This document shows, piece by piece, positions 1 through 5,035 of a stretch of DNA of 5,859 nucleotides. The notes beneath the pieces are model-generated. The model was not told the origin of the DNA, ran no database searches, and worked only from the letters and a program-made list of their open reading frames with translations. The number at the start of each line of letters is the position of its first letter. Positions within the stretch are counted from its first letter, which is position 1. The stretch is from Paludibacteraceae bacterium (GTDB taxonomy: Bacteria > Bacteroidota > Bacteroidia > Bacteroidales > Paludibacteraceae). The translations under genes were made by a program, and so were the position numbers. Location: NCBI GenBank assembly GCA_017646225.1, contig JAGCMZ010000063.1:1-5859 (forward strand). The letters are read 5' to 3'.

Positions 1-653
1 GGCAACGATCCGTGCAAACCTGCGCCACCCAAGGCAAAATCGTAAGGCGAAGGGGCAGCAGCGTTATCGCCTGCTAGTACAGAACCCATGAGCGATTCCA
101 TGGTGCTGCCGTAAATGCGGAACAATCCCAAACAACCGCCTAAACGGAAAATGCGTTCTACTTCTACGCTAAATTCGTGGTCGGTCATGCCTGGTCGATA
201 GGCCGCAGGTACTTTTGCCAATACCTCGGTTTGTTTTTTGCCCGATATGCGTAGTTGGTCTTGTTCAAAGGCCGTTTTTACGCTTTTAACGTAGCGCATA
301 ATTTTAGAACCGTTTATCAAGTTAGCGCCTGTGCACTTTTCGATGCGCATCCACTCGGCATACGAAATGTCGTCGCCCTCTACCAATAGGTTAGTGGGTA
401 GCGATTGTCCTTTGGCTGCTAGCAGGGTAGGTAATTCTTCTAATTTGCGTACCAAATAAAAGTTTTCTGCCGTAATGTTGTTGGGGCGGCGCACCATAAA
501 GGTGGGGTCGCCTTGCAAGGGTAGGTAAACATAACCGATGATGATGTGTCCGCATGTGTAGTACACATTTACGGGGGTGGTTAGCAGGCAGGCATCGGCA
601 CCCACTTGTGCCATGGCCTGTCTTATTTTGTTATGTCGAATTTGAAATTCCAT
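1..653 (-). CDS. M24-family aminopeptidase (Xaa-Pro peptidase-like), N-terminal part
   Basis: The frame is open from an ATG at 651-653 to the left edge, giving 217 codons of a gene whose 3' end lies outside the window. Residues 1 to about 125 look like a creatinase-type N-terminal domain: RHNKIRQAMAQVGADACLL, then VNVYYTCGH. From about 126 the M24 'pita-bread' domain begins, with the family pattern of a KS-x-E/T-x-Q-x-x-IR-like helix, then a PGMTDHEF turn (154-161) and VLAGDNAAAPSPYDF (192-206), the substrate-side segment before the metal ligands. The five metal ligands fall outside the window, so peptidase activity cannot be confirmed. There is no signal peptide, so it is probably cytoplasmic. 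Members cleave N-terminal residues preceding proline or act in dipeptide turnover. No TAnnTTTG promoter element was found upstream; an 8-bp repeat array lies 18 bp ahead of the start. Family is confident, exact substrate is not. Confidence 0.88.
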   Translation of the reverse strand, partial: MEFQIRHNKIRQAMAQVGADACLLTTPVNVYYTCGHIIIGYVYLPLQGDPTFMVRRPNNITAENFYLVRKLEELPTLLAAKGQSLPTNLLVEGDDISYAEWMRIEKCTGANLINGSKIMRYVKSVKTAFEQDQLRISGKKQTEVLAKVPAAYRPGMTDHEFSVEVERIFRLGGCLGLFRIYGSTMESLMGSVLAGDNAAAPSPYDFALGGAGLHGSL

Positions 654-670
654 GTTATTATCTAATAATT

Positions 671-710
671 GACTAATCGACTTATCGACTAATCGACTAA
701 TCGGCGAATC
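671..710. repeat. 8-bp tandem array, consensus GACTAATC, five units
   Basis: Five contiguous 8-bp units: GACTAATC (671-678), GACTTATC (679-686), GACTAATC (687-694), GACTAATC (695-702) and GGCGAATC (703-710). Two looser units, GATTAAAC (722-729) and GATTATTC (730-737), follow after a T-run. The array sits in the presumed leader or promoter region of the M24 peptidase gene. Function unknown. Confidence 0.9.
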
Positions 711-749
711 GATTTTTTTGCGATTAAACGATTATTCGGACTTCGCTCT

Positions 750-925
750 CATGAATTTTAGTGCGAGGTGAATGCAGAAACCATGTTTACATGGGTTATG
801 CTGAACCGATGCCTAAAATCATGTAATAAGTTTGGCGGCGCCTCGACATAGTTCAAACAAGTTTGACTCTGCTCTCGGCTTGCACAAACTTTCTGCGGTT
901 ATTCGATTTAACGTTGCGAAGCAAC
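750..925. other. Inverted-repeat-rich block, possible structured element
   Basis: Four inverted repeats are visible. CATGAATTTTAG (750-761) pairs with CTAAAATCATG (813-823), 11 pairs with one bulged A. CCATGT-TT-ACATGG lies inside it (781-794). AAGTTTG (828-834) pairs with CAAACTT (885-891), enclosing TCAAAC-AA-GTTTGA (853-866). GTTGC-GAA-GCAAC follows (913-925). The 2-nt centres of two repeats are too tight for an RNA hairpin unless the closing pair opens. None is followed by a T-tract on either strand, so I do not call a terminator. It could be a structured RNA, a dispersed intergenic repeat, or a remnant of either. Pairing is read directly; folding and function are inference. Confidence 0.45.
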
Positions 926-929
926 TAGT

Positions 930-967
930 GACAAGCGACAAGCGACTATCGACTAGCGACTAGCGAC
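930..967. repeat. 7-bp tandem array, GAC(A/T)A(G/T)C units
   Basis: Five contiguous units: GACAAGC (930-936), GACAAGC (937-943), GACTATC (944-950), GACTAGC (951-957) and GACTAGC (958-964), plus a partial GAC. The array overlaps the 3' end of the esterase gene: its stop codon (reverse complement of 960-962) and last arginine codon are repeat sequence. It resembles the arrays at 671-710, 1942-1974 and 4990-5005, but with a 7-bp period. Confidence 0.9.
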
Positions 968-1886
968 GTGAAAAAAAGTACTCTAGTGCGACGTGAACGC
1001 GGGCAGCCCAATCGGTTTCGGTATGCCCTGCACCTGGATAAAATCCAGATAGCATGCGGTCTTTGTAACCTAAGTTTTCTATCTTTTCCACCAAGGCAGG
1101 AAAGAAAGGCGCATAAGGTGCATCAATGTTTTGGTCGCCACAATCCAAATAAATGTAGTGAGCATTGTCTTTTGGAAGGGCTTGTTCTAAATAATCCATC
1201 AATGCGTATGCCAAAGCACCGTTGTTGGGGTCGTTGCCAATGTGTGTTGAAAAACAACCTGCTTTGCTAAATACCTGTGGTGCTTCGCAAAGTGCATAGA
1301 ACGACATTAAACCGCCCATGCTAGAACCCATTACAGCAGTATTTTCTGCCTCTGGTTTGGTGCTAAACACGCTGTCAACAAAGGGTTTAACGGTGTTGAC
1401 TAAAAAGTCTACGTATTGGTCGCCACGATAGTTGCCTTGGCACATAGCATCCATATAGGCAAAAATGGTAGAGTCTTTAATAAGCGGTGCAACCTTTTCT
1501 GGCATTAAATCACCAATGCGAGTTTGTCCTATGCTGTGTACGCCCACTACAATGGGTGCTTCAATCTTATTTTCTGCCACTAATTGGGTAATGGCATCGT
1601 CTACGTTCCAAGCTTGTTTGTTCCAAGTACTGTTGGGGTCAAATAGGTTTTGACCATCGTGCATGTACAACACAGGATAGGTTTTTTTAGTAGTGTATCC
1701 CTCTGGTGTCCAGATATCTACTGTTAGGCTATCGCCAAAATTAGCATTGTACAACTTGGTACGATAAACGGTTCCGCTTACAACCTCTAATGGTGCTTGT
1801 GGAAGTTCTGGCATGGGTTTGTTGCAGGTGCAACTTGCGCAAGTTAAAATAGCCGCCATAACAGCAAATAGGGTACATTTTTTCAT
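960..1886 (-). CDS. Exported alpha/beta-hydrolase, putative esterase family
   Basis: A 308-residue protein with an N-terminal export signal: KK, a hydrophobic stretch (about 5-15) and cysteines at 16, 19 and 21. C19 (CASC) is the best lipobox candidate, though Cys at -3 is atypical, so lipoprotein versus simple secretion is open. The body fits the putative esterase family that includes enterochelin-esterase and feruloyl-esterase-like enzymes: YPVLYMHDGQNLFD (70-83), the nucleophile elbow GSSMGG (187-192, Ser189), a likely acid Asp248 in YLDCGDQ, and His288 in GAGHTETDW. It probably hydrolyses an ester or acyl bond in the periplasm or at the outer membrane; substrate unknown. I chose the ATG at 1884-1886 because it starts exactly at the signal peptide and follows a promoter-like element. 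An upstream in-frame TTG at 1967 lies in the repeat array and precedes that element. The C-terminus runs into the 930-967 repeat array. Confidence 0.88.
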   Translation of the reverse strand: MKKCTLFAVMAAILTCASCTCNKPMPELPQAPLEVVSGTVYRTKLYNANFGDSLTVDIWTPEGYTTKKTYPVLYMHDGQNLFDPNSTWNKQAWNVDDAITQLVAENKIEAPIVVGVHSIGQTRIGDLMPEKVAPLIKDSTIFAYMDAMCQGNYRGDQYVDFLVNTVKPFVDSVFSTKPEAENTAVMGSSMGGLMSFYALCEAPQVFSKAGCFSTHIGNDPNNGALAYALMDYLEQALPKDNAHYIYLDCGDQNIDAPYAPFFPALVEKIENLGYKDRMLSGFYPGAGHTETDWAARVHVALEYFFSRR

Positions 1887-1914
1887 AACGGTATATCTTT
1901 TATATAATAAGGTG

Positions 1915-1946
1915 CAAAGATAATAAAAATTGTTGATACCTAACAA
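1915..1946 (-). promoter_or_regulatory. Putative promoter of the esterase gene
   Basis: On the minus strand TATCTTTG (complement of 1915-1922) matches the Bacteroidota -7 consensus TAnnTTTG. A TTG (complement of 1944-1946) lies 21 bp upstream, close to the expected -33 spacing. The -33 TTG falls inside the short repeat array at 1942-1974. Transcription would start roughly 20-25 nt before the ATG. Confidence 0.55.
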
Positions 1947-1974
1947 TCGACAAGTGACAATCGACAAGCAACAG
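1942..1974. repeat. 7-bp tandem array, GACAA(G/T)(C/T) units
   Basis: Units AACAATC (1942-1948), GACAAGT (1949-1955), GACAATC (1956-1962), GACAAGC (1963-1969) and partial AACAG (1970-1974). It lies upstream of the esterase gene in the same orientation as the array at its 3' end; 1953-1972 matches 927-946 at 18 of 20 positions. Confidence 0.85.
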
Positions 1975-1993
1975 TTTTTTTACTCGCGGTGAA

Positions 1994-2018
1994 AAATAAT
2001 GAAGCAAGCTTCTTATTT
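1994..2018. promoter_or_regulatory. Inverted repeat upstream of the SPFH-recF operon
   Basis: AAATAA-t-GAAGC, centre AA, then GCTTC-TTATTT: 11 complementary pairs with one unpaired T (2000). It lies between the two divergent promoter-like elements, so it is probably not transcribed, and it overlaps where the -33 region for the rightward promoter would be. That position suits a protein-binding operator, but this is inference. Confidence 0.4.
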
Positions 2019-2034
2019 CTCGCTCGTTTATTCG

Positions 2035-2042
2035 TATATTTG
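2035..2042 (+). promoter_or_regulatory. Putative -7 element for the SPFH-recF operon
   Basis: TATATTTG matches the Bacteroidota TAnnTTTG consensus and ends 21 bp before the ATG at 2064. No clear -33 TTG was found at the expected distance, so the promoter is either weak or activator-dependent, or the match is fortuitous. Confidence 0.5.
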
Positions 2043-2063
2043 CGTAAATTTTAAAAGTATAGA

Positions 2064-2810
2064 ATGATGAACGGAAATGTGTATGTTAAAAGAATAGCTT
2101 TGATATGCGGCATGTTGGCTGTGTTCTTTATGGGCATTGATAGTTTTTATAAAATTGATACAGGCGAAAGAGGCGTAGTGCTTCGTTTTGGTAAACTTAT
2201 TAGTGTGGTGGGCGAGGGCTTGAATTTCAAAGTGCCCGGTATGGACGAGGTGAAAATTATGTCGGTGCGCGACCAAAATTTAACGATAAAAACAGAAGTG
2301 TCATCGAGCGATATTCAAACCATCGCGGTAGAAGTTAGTTTGGTGTATTCGATTAACCCAGAGGAAGTTGGCAAGGTGTTCCAAACCTACGGTATGAATA
2401 TCGAGAATACCTTGATTCGTCCTACATTGTCGGAAAAAATCAATGCGGTAATTGCCGAATATCCCATCGAAACTTTTGTAGAAAAACGTGCCGAAATTTC
2501 GAGTCGTATCAATTTGGCTTTTGCCGAACAAGTGGCAGGTAGTGGCATTATGGTAAAAAGTTTGCTTATTACCAATCACGATTTTAGCGAAGACTTTAAC
2601 AAAGCCATCGAGGATAAAAAAATTGCCGAACAAGGTGCGCTTACCGCTAAATTTACCTTGGAACGCATGAAATTAGAAGCCGAAGCGCAAAAAGTAAAAC
2701 AAGCTTCGCTATCGCCCATGGTATTGCAAGAAATGGCCATTAACAAATGGGACGGCAAAATGCCTCAATACTTTAGTGGCGGTCAATTGCCTTTTATTAC
2801 CATTAAATAA
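2064..2810 (+). CDS. SPFH/Band 7 (prohibitin-like) membrane protein
   Basis: A 248-residue protein with one N-terminal membrane segment (about 11-27) followed by a prohibitin-type SPFH domain. The opening GERGVVLRFGKL (34-45) and GEGLNFKVPGMDEVKIMSVRDQ (50-71) are typical, as are VSLVYSIN (91-98), the helix EDKKIAEQGALTAKFTLERM (183-202) and the C-terminal NKWDGKMPQYF...LPFITIK. Prohibitin-like proteins assemble into large membrane-bound rings that scaffold or protect membrane proteins, often near FtsH-type proteases; no protease gene is in the window. Length is normal for a compact bacterial member. The soluble domain should face the periplasm or cytoplasm depending on insertion, which the sequence does not settle. 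A second ATG follows immediately (2067), so the start is uncertain by one codon. It heads the four-gene run; recF starts 14 nt after its stop. Confidence 0.9.
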   Translation: MMNGNVYVKRIALICGMLAVFFMGIDSFYKIDTGERGVVLRFGKLISVVGEGLNFKVPGMDEVKIMSVRDQNLTIKTEVSSSDIQTIAVEVSLVYSINPEEVGKVFQTYGMNIENTLIRPTLSEKINAVIAEYPIETFVEKRAEISSRINLAFAEQVAGSGIMVKSLLITNHDFSEDFNKAIEDKKIAEQGALTAKFTLERMKLEAEAQKVKQASLSPMVLQEMAINKWDGKMPQYFSGGQLPFITIK

Positions 2811-2824
2811 CCGAATAACCAAAA

Positions 2825-3910
2825 ATGTTTTTACAAACCTTATCGGCTACAAATTACAAGAACCTCAAAGAAATTGAGGCGCAATTTTGCAAGGGCGTAA
2901 ATTGCTTTATAGGCAACAACGGGATGGGTAAAACCAACTTGTTGGATGCCATCTACTATTTGGCCTTTTGCAAAAGCAGAACGTGTCATGCCGATACGCA
3001 AGTAATTCGTCACGACGAACCCTACTTGTTGCTCGATGCGCAATTTAGCAGCGAAAACGCCCAAGATAGGGTGTCGGTTAGCTTGCAAAGAGGGCAGAAA
3101 AAGGTGGTAAAACGCAACAAAAAAGAGTACGATCGTTTGGCAGACCACATTGGTTTGGTGCCGTTGGTAATTGTATCGCCCAACGATTTGGAGTTGATTA
3201 TTGAGGGCAGCAGCGAGCGCCGAAAACTCATTGATGGTATTATTTCGCAATACGATAAAGAATATTTGCACCAATTATTGGATTACAACAGAGCATTGTT
3301 GCAACGAAATACCCTGCTCAGGGCGCATGCTACCGACCCCGAGTTGTTGAGCGTTTGCGAGGGTATGATGGCGCAAAAAGCCAGCTATATTTACCCCAAA
3401 CGAGCCGAATTTTTAACCCAATTTATTCCTATTTTTGCGCAGTTTTACAGCGAAATTGCGGGCGATAAAGAACAAGTTTCTATTCAGTACGAATCGCACT
3501 TGCAACAAGGCGATTTGTTGCCTCAACTAGCACAAAGTAGGTACAAAGACGAAGCCATTGGGTACACCACTTTGGGCATTCATAAAGACGAATTGGCATT
3601 TTATTTGGGCGAATATCCGCTTAAAAGAATTGCCTCGCAAGGGCAAACCAAAAGCTTTTTGGTGGCGCTTAAGTTGGCGCAGTTTGAATTTATGCGCAGG
3701 GCGTGTGGAAAATTCCCTATTTTGCTGTTGGACGATATTTTTGACAAACTGGATGCCGAAAGGGTAGAACGCATAGTTAAATTGGTAGCCAGCGATAAGT
3801 TTGGCCAAATTTTTATTACCGATACCAACCGCGAACACCTGGATTACCTTTTAGATAGGGTAGAAGGCGAGAAAAAACTCTTTACCATTCAAGACGGTGC
3901 CATTGTATGA
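2825..3910 (+). CDS. recF: DNA replication and repair protein RecF
   Basis: A 361-residue SMC-like ATPase of full family length. Walker A is GNNGMGKTN (30-38, Lys36); the ABC signature region is SQGQTKS (271-277) preceding ALKLAQFEF; Walker B is PILLLDDIFDKLD (298-310, Asp303-Asp304) with its D-loop; ITDTN (331-335) follows. RecF binds gapped DNA with RecO and RecR and helps load RecA at single-strand gaps and stalled forks. It acts in the cytoplasm on the nucleoid. The start ATG is 14 nt after the SPFH stop and gives the canonical beginning (LSATNYKNL). The last codons overlap the DUF721 gene by ATGA, so translational coupling is likely. The signature motif has Thr where many RecF proteins have a second Gln or similar residue; it is probably a neutral lineage variant. 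Confidence 0.96.
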   Translation: MFLQTLSATNYKNLKEIEAQFCKGVNCFIGNNGMGKTNLLDAIYYLAFCKSRTCHADTQVIRHDEPYLLLDAQFSSENAQDRVSVSLQRGQKKVVKRNKKEYDRLADHIGLVPLVIVSPNDLELIIEGSSERRKLIDGIISQYDKEYLHQLLDYNRALLQRNTLLRAHATDPELLSVCEGMMAQKASYIYPKRAEFLTQFIPIFAQFYSEIAGDKEQVSIQYESHLQQGDLLPQLAQSRYKDEAIGYTTLGIHKDELAFYLGEYPLKRIASQGQTKSFLVALKLAQFEFMRRACGKFPILLLDDIFDKLDAERVERIVKLVASDKFGQIFITDTNREHLDYLLDRVEGEKKLFTIQDGAIV

Positions 3911-4197
3911 AACGCAGCGAACCCCAAAAAGTAGCCGGAGTAATGCCTGCTTATTTTGAAGCATTGGGCATTGCCGATAAGATAAACGAGGCGCGTTTGA
4001 TGCTCAAATGGGAGGAGCAAATGGGCGAGGTAATTCGTCGCAAAACCACCCATTTAGAGATTAAAAACAAGGTGTTGTACGTGTCCATTAGTTCGGCGCC
4101 CTTGCGTGGAAACTTGCTAATGAAACGCGAACATTTGGTACAGTTGTTAAACGATGCCGTTGGCACCACCGTAATAAACGATATAGTTTTTAGATAA
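3907..4197 (+). CDS. DUF721 protein, DciA-like
   Basis: A 96-residue protein matching the DUF721/DciA core: an amphipathic N-terminal helix region, KWEEQMGEVIRRKT (34-47) with conserved Trp35 and Gly40, then a beta-rich stretch EIKNKVLYVSISSAPLRGNL (51-70) and a helix ending in NDIVFR. DciA proteins load or activate the replicative helicase DnaB in bacteria without the phage-derived DnaC/DnaI loaders. This one is the short form consisting almost only of the domain, as commonly seen next to recF. The ATG overlaps the recF stop (ATGA), and the stop is followed after 1 nt by the YggS-family start. Family assignment is firm; the helicase-loading role here is inferred from the family and the recF link. 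Confidence 0.85.
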   Translation: MKRSEPQKVAGVMPAYFEALGIADKINEARLMLKWEEQMGEVIRRKTTHLEIKNKVLYVSISSAPLRGNLLMKREHLVQLLNDAVGTTVINDIVFR

Positions 4198-4198
4198 A

Positions 4199-4882
4199 AT
4201 GAGTATAGCATCGGCCATACAAGACATTAAAAGTTCGTTGCCAGCGCACGTGCAGTTGGTGGCGGTATCGAAATTTAATCCCATAGAGGCATTGCAAGAA
4301 GCCTACGATGCTGGTCAACGTCTGTTTGGCGAGAGTCAGGCGCAAGAAATGGTGCCCAAGGCCCAGCAGTTGCCCGATGATATCAAGTGGCATTTTATTG
4401 GTCATTTACAAACCAATAAGGTAAAATACATAGCCCCTTATGTGGCCTGTATAGAATCGGTCGATTCGCTTAAATTGTTGGTAGAAATTAACAAGCAAGC
4501 CCTTAAAAATAACCGCATTATTCCCTGTTTGCTACAGTTTCATGTGGCACAAGAAGAAACCAAGTCTGGTCTAACAAAAGAGGAGTGCGAAGATATATTG
4601 TCGTCAGAAGAATTTGTAAATCTTCGCAATATTAGAATCGATGGTGTAATGGGTATGGCATCTAATACCGATGACGAGGCCAGAATACGGGCAGATTTTG
4701 CCGAAATAACCCGTTTGTTTGTGTACTTTAAACTGCATTATTTTGCTGCATCGGAACATTTTAAACACATCTCGATGGGCATGACGCACGACTATCCCAT
4801 CGCCATTAAAGAAGGGGCAACTTTGGTGCGTGTAGGCAGTGGAATTTTTGGCGAAAGAATGTATCAAAACCGTTACAAATAA
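4199..4882 (+). CDS. yggS: YggS/PLPBP-family pyridoxal phosphate homeostasis protein
   Basis: A 227-residue single-domain TIM-barrel protein of normal family length. The PLP Schiff-base lysine is Lys25 in VAVSKF, followed by FGESQAQEM (43-51), WHFIGHLQTNKVKYI (64-78), CIESVDS (84-90), GVMGMAS and the phosphate-binding C-terminal part SMGMTHDYPIAIKEGATLVR (192-211) with GSGIFGER. YggS/PLPBP proteins bind PLP without known enzymatic activity and buffer the cofactor; loss disturbs vitamin B6 and amino acid metabolism in studied bacteria. It is the last gene of the run, 1 nt after the DUF721 stop, and an intrinsic terminator follows 30 nt after its own stop. Asn-to-Ser in the GEN motif (GES here) is a mild variant. 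No functional tie to recF is known to me; the linkage may just reflect co-transcription. Confidence 0.93.
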   Translation: MSIASAIQDIKSSLPAHVQLVAVSKFNPIEALQEAYDAGQRLFGESQAQEMVPKAQQLPDDIKWHFIGHLQTNKVKYIAPYVACIESVDSLKLLVEINKQALKNNRIIPCLLQFHVAQEETKSGLTKEECEDILSSEEFVNLRNIRIDGVMGMASNTDDEARIRADFAEITRLFVYFKLHYFAASEHFKHISMGMTHDYPIAIKEGATLVRVGSGIFGERMYQNRYK

Positions 4883-4912
4883 AGCAATTACAGTTTGTGC
4901 ATAAATAAATTG

Positions 4913-4950
4913 AACGTTTGTCTAAAAAATAGGGGCAAACGTTTTTTTTT
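4913..4950 (+). terminator. Intrinsic terminator of the SPFH-recF-DUF721-yggS operon
   Basis: AACGTTTG (4913-4920) pairs perfectly with CAAACGTT (4936-4943). The stem can be extended by T-G, C-G and T-G pairs (4921-4923 with 4933-4935), leaving an A-rich loop. The 3' arm runs into nine T residues (4942-4950). Confidence 0.85.
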
Positions 4951-4965
4951 GTATCAGTATTTTGT

Positions 4966-4973
4966 TAAATTTG
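4966..4973 (+). promoter_or_regulatory. Putative -7 element of the ppdK promoter
   Basis: TAAATTTG matches TAnnTTTG, 62 bp before the ppdK ATG. The expected -33 region falls on the T-tract of the preceding terminator, and no well-spaced TTG is seen. Transcription from here would give an AT-rich leader of about 55 nt containing two GACTAATC-type units. Confidence 0.55.
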
Positions 4974-4989
4974 CACTCCTTAAAAAGTT

Positions 4990-5005
4990 GACTAATCGAC
5001 TAAAC
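4990..5005. repeat. Two 8-bp units of the GACTAATC family in the ppdK leader
   Basis: GACTAATC (4990-4997) and GACTAAAC (4998-5005). The stretch 4988-5003 matches 669-684 at 15 of 16 positions, so it belongs to the same repeat family as the array upstream of the M24 peptidase gene. Confidence 0.7.
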
Positions 5006-5035
5006 AATTAATTACTCATTATATAAAAATTTACT

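Larger units (their letters stand above)
654..959. other. Non-coding repeat-rich intergenic region
   Basis: This 306-bp gap separates two minus-strand genes. No frame shows a convincing protein. It holds, left to right, an 8-bp tandem array (671-710) with two degenerate units at 722-737, an inverted-repeat-rich block (about 741-925) and the start of a 7-bp tandem array (930-967). No intrinsic terminator with a T-tract was found for the upstream esterase gene, and no TAnnTTTG element for the downstream peptidase gene. Confidence 0.75.

Noticed and set aside
271..277. Residues (not bases) 271-277 of RecF: SQGQTKS as a possible defect
   Set aside because: The signature position varies among RecF proteins and every other ATPase motif is intact, so loss of function is not supported.
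913..925. Terminator for the esterase gene
   Set aside because: The GTTGC-TTC-GCAAC hairpin on the minus strand is only 5 bp and is followed by GTTAAATCG rather than a T-tract.
741..925. Small protein gene in the inverted-repeat block
   Set aside because: Short open stretches exist on the minus strand but without a good start, ribosome context or recognisable sequence; the inverted repeats explain the region better.
671..967. CRISPR array
   Set aside because: The units are 7-8 bp and directly abut each other, without spacers of constant length; no cas gene is nearby.
968..1270. Plus-strand 100-codon ORF
   Set aside because: It is antisense to the esterase, which has clear catalytic motifs; the predicted protein has no recognisable family features.
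1887..1967. Longer esterase start at an in-frame TTG at 1967
   Set aside because: The extra 27 residues precede a perfect signal peptide start, use a rare start codon inside the repeat array, and would lie upstream of the likely promoter.
2028..2276. Minus-strand ORF over the start of the SPFH gene
   Set aside because: It is antisense to a well-supported gene and its composition is typical of a shadow frame.
2840..3274. Minus-strand 144-codon ORF inside recF
   Set aside because: It is antisense to RecF across its Walker A region, with no family resemblance of its own.
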